A stretch of DNA of 64,000 nt, taken from the NCBI RefSeq assembly GCF_001748245.1, contig NZ_BDFO01000001.1, positions 1,845,345 through 1,909,344 on the forward strand, in the 5' to 3' direction. Source of the stretch: Oligoflexus tunisiensis. GTDB taxonomy: Bacteria > Bdellovibrionota_B > Oligoflexia > Oligoflexales > Oligoflexaceae. The notes below the pieces were generated by a model, which saw nothing but the letters and a program-made list of their open reading frames with translations, had not been told where the DNA came from and did not search any database. Shown here one piece after another: positions 17,394 to 26,791 of this stretch (the first letter of the stretch is position 1; every line of letters starts with the position of its first letter). The translations under genes and the position numbers were made by a program.

Positions 17394-20246
17394 ATGAATA
17401 AGAATCTGAGTTATTTTTTTGGAGAAAACTGGAAAGAGGTCGCTCCAATTAAAAAGCCAACTGTCCAAATAGCTAAATGCAGCTCAAGGTGGCTTCTATA
17501 CGGCATTTTTATTGCCAGCATGATGCAACCGTTGGACGCTTTTGGTTCAAAAATAGAAAGCGTTAATATTGGGCCTTCCATTCACTACTTTGAAGATCTG
17601 AGTGGCGAAAAGTCTATTGAGCAAATTGCTCGATTAGGTGATGTCGAATGGACCGCGAATGACTCCGAGGCACTTAATTTAGGTTGGAAAAAATCAATCA
17701 TATGGCTGAAATTCACTTTGGACGGTCAAGGTTTTGCCGACAATGAAGGACTGCTCGAAATAGCCTATCCCTTGCTGGATAGCATATCTTTGTATATTCC
17801 CAATCCTGTCGGCGGCTTCACCGTCAAATACGGTGGCGATCGCTTGCCTTTCCATCAGCGAGAATTTGACTTTGTCAATTTTGTTTTTAAAGTACCAACT
17901 AAAGATATAGGACATCCCTTTTACCTACGAATTCAAACAGAGTCATCTGTACAGGTTCCTTTGGTTTTATGGTCTATGCAAGGATTCTCTGAACACAATT
18001 TACATAAGCGATTTATCATAGGGATCTATTATGGAATCATCCTGATTATGTGCATCTATAATGTATTCCTATATTTTTTCATCCGTGATTTCAGTTATAT
18101 AGTCTATACCCTCTATATCACCGCTTACCTGTTTTTCCAGAGTTCTCTTGAAGGGTATTCATTCCAATATTTATGGCCTGATTACCCAAAATGGGCTGGA
18201 AAATCGATTCCATTATCAATATCCTGGGTATCCCTCTGGTTTCTCATGTTCACTAAAAACTTTTTAGGGATCAATAATAGAAGCTTCACAGCGTTAAATC
18301 GCTGTTGTCAATTTCTTGCAGGTATGAGCTTACTACTGGCGATCGCAGGGATTCTATTGCCGTATTCCGTGGCGACTCGAGCTGCCGCAGTCATGATCGC
18401 GCCCAACGCTCTTTTAGCTGTGATAACTGCATTGAGTTCGCTGAAAGGCGGCAAAAGAGAGGCGAAATTTTACCTGTTGGCTTTTGGCGCCTTCATCTTA
18501 GGCACAACAGTGACTTCATTCAGATCTCTGGGAATCATGCCTACAAACATGTTTACCCTCCACATCATGCAGATCGGGTCCGCTTTGGAAATCATATTAT
18601 TATCCCTCGCATTGGGTGACAAGATTAGGCAGAAGCAGGTGGATTCCAACAATAAGATTGATAGTCTTCACAAGAAATTGCAAAAAGAACATGAATCCGT
18701 CCTGCAATTCAACCGGAATTTGGAAAAGCTGGTCTCGGAAAAGACCGCTAAAGTCAGAACCTTTCTCAGAAATATCAAACAGGGTCTTTTAATGATCAAC
18801 CCAGATGGTTCGATCGATCCTGAGTATTCATCTCATCTATCAGACTTAATGGGAATCGACCGGGTCAATCATATTGATTTGGTCAATGTTTTATTGAAAA
18901 ACAGCAATCTGAGCAAGGATGACAGGAAAATTATTGAATCCGTATTACATGCCTCCATTGGTGAAGAAGAACTGTGCTTTGAGCTCAACGCTCATGCCTT
19001 AAAAAAGGACTTTATTTACATCAAGCCGAATGGTGAGCAGCTTTCTCTGATGGCTGATTGGAATCCTGTCGTCAATCAAGACGGTATTGTTGAAAAAATC
19101 CTCGTCGCCTTAAAGGATGTGACCAAGGAAAATCAGCTGCAGAGGCAATCTGAAGCCAGAGAGCTTCTTCTTTCCCGCATTGACGCTCTTATCGATATTC
19201 CTCCTCATCATCTGGCAGACTTTTTCAATATCTTCGAACGATTTAGCGCAGAGAATAAGAGGCTCATACAGTGCAATACTATCTTCGATGAGGACATACT
19301 AAAAATCGTATTTATCAATGTGCACACTTTGAAAGGATTGGCTCGAGGTTTTCGATTCAAAGAATTGTCAGAACTCTTTCACGAAGAAGAACACTTTTAT
19401 TCCAAGGTGAGAAGTGACCGAAGCTGGCCCAAAGTGGAAATGTTAAACAACATTGATAAAATAGAGAAAATCGTGGGGGAATATCAATTTGTGAATGCAG
19501 AGAAGCTTGGTCGAAAAGACAACGGCTTGGAAAAAACTTCCATTTCAAAAGATCTATTCGTAGATATTCTGCATTTTTTTGACGAACTAAAGAAACAGCC
19601 TTCGAGCAGCCAATCGCAGAAATTGACAATTCTTAGGCGTAGGTGCATCGGCGAAATCTACTATCCCCTGACTGAGCTGTTTCATGAATTCAAAAATATC
19701 ATGCTAACGCTAGCGAAAGATCTTGGAAAACCAGTTCCCACCCTGGAAGTGCAGGCTTCAAACCTTTATATCAATGATGCTGGTAAGTTAGGGTTAAAGA
19801 ATGTTTTCACCCATATTTTCAGAAATTCCATGGATCATGGTATCGAGACACCAGAACTTCGCAGGCAAAAAGGTAAGGATCCGGCAGGAAAAATGCGCAT
19901 TACGATCACAAAGGAAACCCGCGACTATAAAATCATTTTTGACGATGATGGTCAGGGTTTGGATTTAGCGCGCCTGAAACAGATAGGGCTACAGATCAAC
20001 AAGCTGGACAAGAATCATAGTGACCATGAGATTGCCATGTTAATCTTTGAATTGGGTGTGTCGACGAGCAGAAGGCTCAGTGAAGTTTCGGGACGAGGCG
20101 TTGGCATGCTCGCCATTAGAGAATATTTGGAAAATTTAGGTGGAAAGATAAACATCGCATTGGATCCGGAAGCAGCTGAAGGCCAGGATCGAGTCAAGTT
20201 CCAGTTAGAGATGACGCTGCCAGAAGAATATTTGACCATGCCCTGA
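17394..20246 (+). CDS. 7TM-DISM sensor kinase with Hpt and CheA-like HATPase
   Basis: About 950 residues from ATG 17394 (frame opens at 17298, but the hydrophobic export signal follows the chosen start). Order: signal segment (about 25-45), 7TMR-DISM extracellular domain (about 55-200), seven hydrophobic helices (about 205-400), coiled coil (about 415-450), PAS-like region (about 455-580), Hpt with HTLKGLAR (His about 644), then HATPase with RNSMDHGIE (about 810), DDDGQGLD and SGRGVGM (about 899). There is no HisKA box and no CheW-like C-terminal domain. It should be a membrane sensor starting a phosphorelay. Composition is clearly more AT-rich than its neighbours. Closest relative here is the gene at 1-3230. 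Confidence 0.9.
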   Translation: MNKNLSYFFGENWKEVAPIKKPTVQIAKCSSRWLLYGIFIASMMQPLDAFGSKIESVNIGPSIHYFEDLSGEKSIEQIARLGDVEWTANDSEALNLGWKKSIIWLKFTLDGQGFADNEGLLEIAYPLLDSISLYIPNPVGGFTVKYGGDRLPFHQREFDFVNFVFKVPTKDIGHPFYLRIQTESSVQVPLVLWSMQGFSEHNLHKRFIIGIYYGIILIMCIYNVFLYFFIRDFSYIVYTLYITAYLFFQSSLEGYSFQYLWPDYPKWAGKSIPLSISWVSLWFLMFTKNFLGINNRSFTALNRCCQFLAGMSLLLAIAGILLPYSVATRAAAVMIAPNALLAVITALSSLKGGKREAKFYLLAFGAFILGTTVTSFRSLGIMPTNMFTLHIMQIGSALEIILLSLALGDKIRQKQVDSNNKIDSLHKKLQKEHESVLQFNRNLEKLVSEKTAKVRTFLRNIKQGLLMINPDGSIDPEYSSHLSDLMGIDRVNHIDLVNVLLKNSNLSKDDRKIIESVLHASIGEEELCFELNAHALKKDFIYIKPNGEQLSLMADWNPVVNQDGIVEKILVALKDVTKENQLQRQSEARELLLSRIDALIDIPPHHLADFFNIFERFSAENKRLIQCNTIFDEDILKIVFINVHTLKGLARGFRFKELSELFHEEEHFYSKVRSDRSWPKVEMLNNIDKIEKIVGEYQFVNAEKLGRKDNGLEKTSISKDLFVDILHFFDELKKQPSSSQSQKLTILRRRCIGEIYYPLTELFHEFKNIMLTLAKDLGKPVPTLEVQASNLYINDAGKLGLKNVFTHIFRNSMDHGIETPELRRQKGKDPAGKMRITITKETRDYKIIFDDDGQGLDLARLKQIGLQINKLDKNHSDHEIAMLIFELGVSTSRRLSEVSGRGVGMLAIREYLENLGGKINIALDPEAAEGQDRVKFQLEMTLPEEYLTMP

Positions 20247-20265
20247 TATGGCTCCCGCTCGCATT

Positions 20266-20847
20266 CTACAACTTCTGCAGATCACTCAGCAGCTCGGGAA
20301 GCCCTTTGAAAAAGGCGTGACCATTCCCAGCAGTTTCCCGAACTTCTGCTCGAGGCAGGTCGCTCCTGTACAGTTCCAAGTGCTCATTTGGGACAATTTC
20401 GTCGTGTTGGTCGCGATAAAGGAATAGCCTCGATATGGATGCCAGTCCTGCCGAGTAATCCTGGGGCAGGATGAAGTCATCGACCTTCCAATTTTTCGTA
20501 CCCCAATAGGGGACGGCTATCAGAAAAAGTGCGGAGATGGTGCGAGTGACTTTTCTCTCGGCCAGATACTTCAGAAGAACTGAGCCACCGAGCGAGTGAC
20601 CCATCAGGATGACCTCGCCAGGGCAGAGTGAGAGATTTTTTTCGATTTCGTTTTTCCAGGCGGCATAGCGAGGGCTGTTCGGATCGGGCATGTCCGGTGC
20701 ATGGAGCTCGAAGGTCTGATCAAGATGGTCTGCAATATAATTGATCAAACCACCGCTCCCTTCGCTCTTGGAGCCGGCACTGTGAATGAATAGCACATGC
20801 TTCTTCAATGAAGTTCCCCAAAGGATCGGCGTTTCAACCCGTACCAA
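20266..20847 (-). CDS. Small alpha/beta hydrolase, RBBP9/YdeN-like
   Basis: Up to 193 residues. FIHSAGSKSEGSGG near the N terminus, the nucleophile elbow LMGHSLGGSVLLKYL (Ser about 84), DEIVP (acid, about 157) and GNGHAFF (His about 179) give a complete Ser-Asp-His set as in serine hydrolases of the RBBP9 group. Start is uncertain: the frame opens at TTG 20847, two bases after the TAA of the upstream PhoD-like gene, and another TTG follows at about 20808 behind GGGGA. The tight spacing suggests co-transcription with that gene. Substrate unknown. Confidence 0.75.
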   Translation of the reverse strand: MVRVETPILWGTSLKKHVLFIHSAGSKSEGSGGLINYIADHLDQTFELHAPDMPDPNSPRYAAWKNEIEKNLSLCPGEVILMGHSLGGSVLLKYLAERKVTRTISALFLIAVPYWGTKNWKVDDFILPQDYSAGLASISRLFLYRDQHDEIVPNEHLELYRSDLPRAEVRETAGNGHAFFKGLPELLSDLQKL

Positions 20848-20849
20848 CT

Positions 20850-22235
20850 TTATTTACTGATCTCCAACGCGTCCAGGACAAAATAAGCTTCATCCTGCTC
20901 TGGCCCATAGGCTTCGACCTTCAAGCTGAGAGTCTGATCGCGAACGAGGGTCTTGAACAATCCGAAATTGGGCTTATTGACTTTGGCCAGACGCCGCGAG
21001 TTTTGGGTATCGTAGAGGCTGCTCTTGGCAGGACGACTGTGCCAGGGGCTAAAGGTGAATTCATAAGAAGTCGGCGGCGCCTCAGGTGTGAAAGAAATAG
21101 CCTGAACTTCCGTAAAATGCAGATCGCCGCTCAACAACGCGACCGGAGAACGGGCCGCCTGGAGGCTGTCCATAAATTTCCGGAAGTTCTCCGGATGATC
21201 TCTCTGGAAGGATCCCTTCGCATGGTGAAGGCCGAAAAATTGATTGCCTTCGACTATCCAGGTCGGCTTGGATGAGGCGTTCAGTTTTTCCAAAAGCCAT
21301 TGCTCCTGGCTTTCACCCCAGTGCGCGTACCGCTCCATGCTTCCCTGGCGAATTCTGAAGGATCGGTTATCCATAAAGATAAAGCGCTGACCAGCCATGT
21401 CATAGCTTGTGGCCACGCCGGGGCCATGTTCGTGCACCCCAGGAATTTCCTGTCCTTGAAAGAAAGCCTGAAACGCAGCTGTCCCTTCGTTTTTATAAGG
21501 AAAGTCGGCCGCTGCGTCGTTCGAGCCGAAGTCGTGGTCGTCCCAGGTGGCCAGAGTCGGTATCAAACGTTTGAGGCGATAAAGACTCAATTTGCTCCAG
21601 GTCGAAACATAACGGGTCCAGATATCGGCTTCGGTTGGTTTGGGTCCTCCGGGGGGAAAGATCGCGAAGGTATCCACATAAATTGTGTCACCGCCCAGGA
21701 TGATGAGATCAGGCTTGGAGTGACTCAACTTCGCATAGATCGCAGCCTGCGTTGCGAGGAAGGGTGGATCATCCAGCTGACAGGACGAGAAAGCAAAGGT
21801 CAGACTGTTGCTGTGAGTGTCCAGGGCTGAAAACTCGCGTTCATCCAGAAGGGTTCCGTTTTCGTCGTGCACGAGCAGTTGATAGGTTTCTTTGGGGTTA
21901 AGACCTTTGACTTTCAAGCGATCGATCGTCTGATCGGAATGAGGCCTTGAAACGGATTGAAGAAGGCTCACGGCAAGATCCTGGCCTTTCCCGGTCTTCA
22001 CCGAGAAGCGATAGGACGAACCTTTGGGTAGCAGAATGTTGAATTGAGCGCTGCTGTCGTCGGTGACGGTTTGCAGCAAGGGAAACCTGCCGCCAAAGAT
22101 ATTCGAATCCACTTTTGTATCGCGTGCGACCTGTGAGGGCTCGGAGCTGACCAGGGTGGATTTGCAGGCCGTGAGCCCGAGATTCAATCCGGCCAAAAGC
22201 GAAACGAACAGGAACAATCCAAGTTTGCGCTGCAT
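20850..22235 (-). CDS. PhoD-like metallophosphatase, lipoprotein
   Basis: 461 residues from ATG 22235, chosen because a signal peptide with lipobox LTAC starts there and AAAGGG lies at the right distance; the frame is open 45 codons further. Metal-binding motifs of the alkaline phosphatase D/metallophosphatase group are present: GGDTIYVD, TWDDHDFGSND, EGNQFF and SGDLHFTEVQ. A Fn3-like N-terminal domain (about 50-140) precedes them, as in PhoD. PhoD enzymes cleave phosphodiesters outside the cytoplasm. Here the lipobox suggests membrane anchoring rather than Tat release. It is followed by the small hydrolase at 20266. Confidence 0.85.
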   Translation of the reverse strand: MQRKLGLFLFVSLLAGLNLGLTACKSTLVSSEPSQVARDTKVDSNIFGGRFPLLQTVTDDSSAQFNILLPKGSSYRFSVKTGKGQDLAVSLLQSVSRPHSDQTIDRLKVKGLNPKETYQLLVHDENGTLLDEREFSALDTHSNSLTFAFSSCQLDDPPFLATQAAIYAKLSHSKPDLIILGGDTIYVDTFAIFPPGGPKPTEADIWTRYVSTWSKLSLYRLKRLIPTLATWDDHDFGSNDAAADFPYKNEGTAAFQAFFQGQEIPGVHEHGPGVATSYDMAGQRFIFMDNRSFRIRQGSMERYAHWGESQEQWLLEKLNASSKPTWIVEGNQFFGLHHAKGSFQRDHPENFRKFMDSLQAARSPVALLSGDLHFTEVQAISFTPEAPPTSYEFTFSPWHSRPAKSSLYDTQNSRRLAKVNKPNFGLFKTLVRDQTLSLKVEAYGPEQDEAYFVLDALEISK

Positions 22236-22454
22236 AGAACCCTTTCTTACAATCAGGAAGTACGAACCTGTTTGGCTTGTTTCACAAACGGCTGGTGGGA
22301 TCAAGTAAAAACATCGATGGGATGATCCTGGGTCCACGCCCGCTCCAGCAGTCGCATCATATCGATTCAAAAGCTGTAAGACGAAACCAATTTCGTCAGG
22401 CTTCCGCTGGGACCATAAATATGATGGAAAAATTTTTCCCGTTTAGGAGTTTTT

Positions 22455-22946
22455 ATGCTGAAATTATGCCTTCTGACGGCCGTTTTTGGTTTTTCATCTC
22501 TTGCATCCGCCCAGGCTATTCGCAAAGCAGATCTCGTACCCTCGCCTTTGACTTATGTAAAAATCACGCCCCTTCCTGACGGCGCCCACCAACTCACTGC
22601 GAAGCTAAAAGTGACGAACAAAGGAAACCGTACCGCCTCAGGGTACAAGCTGTCGGTCGATGCCAAGGATCATAATGATTCGACTTTTTATCATACCGGC
22701 CTCTATATAGGCAGTAAGCCTCAGGCCTACGCCTATTCCCCCACGGCTCTGGCCGCCGGCGCGTCGGAAATGCTGACCCTGAATGTTTACCTTCGAGAAA
22801 GATGGACCAGGAGACTCGTCAATCTCTACATCGATGTCGACAGCTGCGCCGGCGAAGAGTTCCAGCCAAACCATTGCCGCGTCGCTGAATCGAATGAGAA
22901 GAATAACCGGACACCGACGTTTAACGTCATCGTCGTTCCGAACTGA
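22455..22946 (+). CDS. Small secreted protein with CARDB-like beta-sandwich
   Basis: 163 residues with a signal peptide cleaved near ASAQA (about 20). The rest reads like a single CARDB-type adhesion or Ig-like domain: DLVPSPLTYVKITP, LKVTNKGNRTASGYKLSVDAKD, a long loop, LTLNVYLRE and DVDSCAGEEF with NEKNNRTPTFNVIV. Two Cys (about 131 and 141) may form a disulfide. AGGAGTTTTT precedes ATG 22455. Stand-alone CARDB domains are usually extracellular binding modules; no partner is visible. It is convergent with the kinase at 23020. Confidence 0.7.
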   Translation: MLKLCLLTAVFGFSSLASAQAIRKADLVPSPLTYVKITPLPDGAHQLTAKLKVTNKGNRTASGYKLSVDAKDHNDSTFYHTGLYIGSKPQAYAYSPTALAAGASEMLTLNVYLRERWTRRLVNLYIDVDSCAGEEFQPNHCRVAESNEKNNRTPTFNVIVVPN

Positions 22947-22973
22947 TTTTCGGCGTTGGCCTCATTCACGGAT

Positions 22974-22986
22974 GGCCGCTGCGGCC
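22974..22986. terminator. Possible hairpin between convergent genes
   Basis: GGCCG-CTG-CGGCC lies in the 73-bp gap between two convergent genes. The stem is GC-rich but there is no T-tract, so intrinsic termination is only possible. Confidence 0.25.
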
Positions 22987-23019
22987 CGGACTGACCAGCG
23001 AAGACTTCCCGGAGAGAGT

Positions 23020-25143
23020 TTAAGCGGCCAGAGGAAAATTTCCGTTTATAAGCGATTCTGGCTTCGGGATGCTCGCGGAAAGCATAAACCCTTGACCAGG
23101 AGAATTCTTGAACATCAGCTCTCCGCCCGTACTCTGCACGGCATTACGGAAAGCAGCCATCCCAACCCCTCGCCCTGAGATATCGGTGACTTCGTCTGCA
23201 GTTGAAATGGAGTCCGAGAAGATGAGGCCGCACAGCTCATATTCTGAGAGTCTATCCAGTTCCTCTGCGGTGGCAACATGGTTCTCAAGAGCCTTGGCCT
23301 TGACCTTTGCGACGTTGATCCCGCGTCCATCATCCTGGATGTTGATTCTCCACTGCCTGCCTTCATCGGCAAAGCTGATCCTTATCGTGCCGCGAGCTGG
23401 CTTGCTCCCGCGTTCGGATGGAGCTTCGATGCCGTGATCAAGAGCATTGCGAACCACATGAGTAAGAGTCTGAATAACCGGCATGACGGTTTCCGGAAGC
23501 ACCAAGGTATCGGCCCCTTCAAGCTGGAAATTCAAATCCTTGCCGAGGCGAGCTGCGAGTTCCAAAGCATAAGTTTCCAATGGGCCGAGGATTTGTTTGA
23601 CGGGACGTTGCAAAATGCGACTGGCCCAGTTTCCAATCCACGACCGAAGGTCCTGGGGAATTTCTGGTGATTCGAATCGCCTTAGCATCTCGATAAGGTC
23701 TCTCTGCAGAATTTGATGGGTTTTTTCCGATTCCTTTTTGAAGTCGATCTGTAGCAATTCGTAATTGGAGCGCAGAAACTCCTGGATTCGCTGCTCAATC
23801 CCCTCAAGGTGCGCGATCCGGATCTCCGCCTCTTCCTCAATGCCATGAGCATAGCGTCCCACTTCATTCAGTGAAAATGCCAGGGAGTTGCCTTTGAGTG
23901 TATGGATCTCCGTACGGACCTGGGTTTGCTTGCGAGCAGAGAGTGCGATCCGGGCACTTTCGAGTCTTCCCATTGACTCGCGCACGAAATCTATGAATGC
24001 ATCCTTCTGCTTAAGAATGGTGACCAGGGTGCGAGTTTTGCTATTTTCCGCCTCGGCCTGCTGCAGGCGGGTGACATCGACGATGGTGAAGAGGATAAAC
24101 TGCACGTTGCCCGTCTGGGGATTGCGAACCGTGCTTCCTTCAACTGAGATGACGCTCTCGCCAATCAAGTGGCGAACAGGAATCTGTGCCAGCGATACTT
24201 TCTCGGGAAGGAAATCCTCGAATACCTGGTCGACAGCAAGCTTGAAGTTATCCGCGTCCCGGTTCGTGAGGCGCAGAAGGCTTGTCAGGTTCACGCCATG
24301 GGTTACATTGCACTGGAGCAGAATATTGCAGCTGCGGGTAAACCCCTCCTGCACATGCAACTGCTGATCAACGAGAAGAAACCCGGCCTGAACGTGGTTA
24401 AGTATGGTGCGGATCGTAGCCGTGCGCTCTTCAACTATGCGCTCCAGACTCTGATTTATGCCTTTCAATTCAATGTTCTTTTTTTCAATCGCGGCGAAGA
24501 GCTGCTTGAGCTCGCTCCTGGCGAACTCCAGGCTGCAGCCGAGTTCGGCGATTTCATCGCCGCCGTCCCATTCAAAGGTTTCCTCGAGCTCTTTCTTCGA
24601 AAGCTTCCTGGCCTGAGCCACCAACCGTTTAAGGGGCGTGAGCACTTTGAAGCGCAGAAGAGTGTAAACCATGCCGAGGCTTACGATGACCTGTGCGAGG
24701 GTTGCCAGAACTATATCAAGGAAAGCAGCGTTAAGCGCCTGATCCATCTCATGGGTCGATATATCGACTTCGACCGTTCCTATGTCCTTGTCCTCCCGCT
24801 GAATTCCGGCTTTGCGAGAGAGAATGGAGGCACCCTTGACCGCAGGATTGACGAGATCGACGAAGACAGTGTCGTCGGCAGATTTTACGACGATTCGGGT
24901 ATATCTGAGATCCTTGGCGAAGGCGCTCGTTAGCTTTCCCGCACTCAGCTTGTCGAAGTTCCATACAGGCTCAGCCATGCCGATTGTCAGGAGTTCCATG
25001 GCGCGAGCGTGTTCCCCATCCAGCTGCTTTTGCAACTGATTGCGCTTCGCGTCAAGACTCTTGAGCATGTATGCACCCGAGGGTAGGATAATGCCGAGTG
25101 TTGTTCCGAATAATATGACGAGGCCTAATTTCCAACCCTTCAT
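23020..25143 (-). CDS. Membrane Hpt/HATPase (CheA-like) sensor kinase
   Basis: 707 residues. TM1 (about 6-27), an extracytoplasmic sensor of about 115 residues, TM2 (about 143-163), a HAMP-like segment (about 166-220), coiled coil (about 215-245), a PAS-like region (about 245-360), Hpt with HTLKGNS (His414), then HATPase with RNALDHGIE, DDGRGIN and SGRGVGM (about 640). HisKA and a CheW-like domain are absent, as in the kinases at 1-3230 and 17394. The sensor differs from the 7TM type. The gene lies 121 bp downstream of a solute-binding protein gene on the same strand, so the binding protein may present the ligand to this sensor (inference). Confidence 0.9.
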   Translation of the reverse strand: MKGWKLGLVILFGTTLGIILPSGAYMLKSLDAKRNQLQKQLDGEHARAMELLTIGMAEPVWNFDKLSAGKLTSAFAKDLRYTRIVVKSADDTVFVDLVNPAVKGASILSRKAGIQREDKDIGTVEVDISTHEMDQALNAAFLDIVLATLAQVIVSLGMVYTLLRFKVLTPLKRLVAQARKLSKKELEETFEWDGGDEIAELGCSLEFARSELKQLFAAIEKKNIELKGINQSLERIVEERTATIRTILNHVQAGFLLVDQQLHVQEGFTRSCNILLQCNVTHGVNLTSLLRLTNRDADNFKLAVDQVFEDFLPEKVSLAQIPVRHLIGESVISVEGSTVRNPQTGNVQFILFTIVDVTRLQQAEAENSKTRTLVTILKQKDAFIDFVRESMGRLESARIALSARKQTQVRTEIHTLKGNSLAFSLNEVGRYAHGIEEEAEIRIAHLEGIEQRIQEFLRSNYELLQIDFKKESEKTHQILQRDLIEMLRRFESPEIPQDLRSWIGNWASRILQRPVKQILGPLETYALELAARLGKDLNFQLEGADTLVLPETVMPVIQTLTHVVRNALDHGIEAPSERGSKPARGTIRISFADEGRQWRINIQDDGRGINVAKVKAKALENHVATAEELDRLSEYELCGLIFSDSISTADEVTDISGRGVGMAAFRNAVQSTGGELMFKNSPGQGFMLSASIPKPESLINGNFPLAA

Positions 25144-25264
25144 AATTTTCCCGCTTGGATTTATGCATCAATTCGGGGAGGGCAGCTGGCCGGTCCTTGA
25201 AGCCATGACCAAGGCCAACTGTCCTCTCCTACAGTCCAATGGAAAGAGGCGATCTGATTTCGAT

Positions 25265-26374
25265 TTAGATGGCACTGCCGCGCTTGCTCACAGCGGCTTT
25301 CCACATCTCCATCAGTGTATTGCCGGTTCTGTCGGTGAGCGGACGCCAGAAGAAGCGGGCGTCGAAAAGTGAGTTGTCACCAGGTCTGTAGGTGGCAATC
25401 TCATCTGGCTTCATCAAGCTTTTCGCCTGGGCATTCAAGGGGAAAGCGCGCAGACGCTGCATGAAGAGATGCTGCGCTTCCTTGGTGTTGGTGAAGCTGG
25501 CGAGGAGATAGTAGGCCTGGAGTTTTTTAGGATTTGCGGCCGCTTTTTTCGAGATGGACAGGACGTCCACCCACATGGGAGAGCCAGGCTTTGGATGGGC
25601 CAGGCGCCAGTTGGAAGGAAGTTCAAAGCCCCAGCTCGCGGTATAATTGAGATTCTTCAATTGATCTGGCGTATTCCCGACGCCCTTCCAAAGGTGGGCT
25701 GCTTCCTTTGCCAGGTGGTCCAGCTTACTCTGGAGCTTGGCTTTGTTCATTTTATCGACGTCATAAGCATTTTCGATATTCTGTCCGTCAAGCGTCCACT
25801 GACTTATGTGTCCATTTACAAAGTAGGTATCTGCCGAGACACTGTATTTGCCTTTGGCCGCATCAGACCAGAGAACATCCCAGCTGGTCGGTGGAGTCTT
25901 GACCTTTTCGCTGTTGTAATAAAGTCCGTACAAACCTGCCATGAATACGACGCCATAGCTCTTGCCTTTGTCGTCGTGGTGAAACTTTGATTTTCTCAAA
26001 CTTTCGGGTATGACCTCATAGCCTTCGACCTTGCTCTCATCGATAGGCGCGATCAGATTCATCAATTTGCCTTGCCGGGCGTGGATAAATGATTCGGTGG
26101 GTGTTATGACATCGATCTCTTCTTTTCGCAGGTTTTCGAACAGGACCTGCTCGTCGCTAATATCCGGCTTGACGACGATCAACTCAACGTCGAGACCCTT
26201 CTTCTTGGCAAAAGCCTCAAATTCCTTCTTGTGCATGGAAACGTAAGTCGGCCATTCATTGATTCTGAGCTGAACCTTTTCCGCAAAAGCCTCGGATCCA
26301 TTGGTGAGACCCAGGAAGGCTGCGGTTACTGCGCAGCCCTTCAAAAATAAACTCCTGAACTTAAAATTCTGCAT
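25265..26374 (-). CDS. Extracellular solute-binding protein, PotD/SBP_bac_8-like
   Basis: 369 residues. A signal peptide ends near EAFA (about 31). The mature part has the layout of type-II periplasmic binding proteins of the spermidine/putrescine group: LRINEWPTYVSMHKKEFEAFAKK, DVITPTESFIHARQGKL, GLYGLYYNSEKVKTPPTSWDVLW, AYYLLASFTNTKEAQ. GGGAG precedes ATG 26374. No ATPase or permease of an ABC importer is near. The next gene downstream is a membrane sensor kinase, so a signalling role is plausible. Ligand unknown. Confidence 0.85.
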   Translation of the reverse strand: MQNFKFRSLFLKGCAVTAAFLGLTNGSEAFAEKVQLRINEWPTYVSMHKKEFEAFAKKKGLDVELIVVKPDISDEQVLFENLRKEEIDVITPTESFIHARQGKLMNLIAPIDESKVEGYEVIPESLRKSKFHHDDKGKSYGVVFMAGLYGLYYNSEKVKTPPTSWDVLWSDAAKGKYSVSADTYFVNGHISQWTLDGQNIENAYDVDKMNKAKLQSKLDHLAKEAAHLWKGVGNTPDQLKNLNYTASWGFELPSNWRLAHPKPGSPMWVDVLSISKKAAANPKKLQAYYLLASFTNTKEAQHLFMQRLRAFPLNAQAKSLMKPDEIATYRPGDNSLFDARFFWRPLTDRTGNTLMEMWKAAVSKRGSAI

Positions 26375-26607
26375 GCTGACTCCCGGCGATGGTAAGAGTA
26401 TTTGATCCTATATTAGCAAACCGGGCTGGTAACTTTAAGGGATAGGTAAAGTCACCTAATGGCCGTGTGTTCTGGGTCCAAGCGTTCCGCACGTTCATCG
26501 GAGCCCGCTCGCCGATTGTTGCAGATGCCAGACAATCTTTCGCCTTTGAGGCTAGGGTTTGGGATCAAGATGAGAAGGTTTTAGTAGTTTCTTGTGTCTT
26601 TGAGGTC

Positions 26608-26635
26608 TGCGCAGACGCCTGATTTCGAATCAGGT
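26608..26635 (+). repeat. 28-bp exact copy of tRNA-Ser(CGA) anticodon/variable-arm segment
   Basis: These 28 bases are identical, in the same orientation, to 27997-28024 inside the tRNA-Ser gene (anticodon stem-loop plus start of the variable arm). The bases on both sides differ from the tRNA, so this is not a second tRNA gene. The core CCTGATT-TCG-AATCAGG is palindromic. Tyrosine integrases often use anticodon-loop segments as attachment sites. It could be an attachment-site remnant, but the expected displaced tRNA half is not recognisable on its left side. Confidence 0.75.
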
Positions 26636-26745
26636 GAGGAAGTGTGTCTAGGTCACAATAGCATCGTTGCGGCTGCTCCAGCAAGCATCGACCGACAGCT
26701 CTATTCATTGAATTTTATTAAATTTTCTCATTGTCTATCAATGTA

Positions 26746-26791
26746 TAAAGTGATACTTTAAATTTGCATGAATATTTAAAGTGCTGCTTTA
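26746..26791. promoter_or_regulatory. Twin palindromic operators before the ATPase gene
   Basis: TAAAGTGATACTTTA (26746-26760) and TAAAGTGCTGCTTTA (26777-26791) are two 15-bp palindromes of the same form. Their centres are 31 bp apart, about three helical turns, and the second ends 12 bp before ATG 26804. The space between them also mirrors (ACTTTAAAT ... ATTTAAAGT). A -35-like TTGTCT (26731-26736) with 17-bp spacing to TACTTT places a possible promoter across the first palindrome. This is the layout of a tightly repressed promoter bound cooperatively. The regulator is unknown. Confidence 0.6.

Noticed and set aside
26608..26635. Second tRNA gene
   Set aside because: Only the anticodon arm and start of the variable arm are present; acceptor, D- and T-arms are missing.
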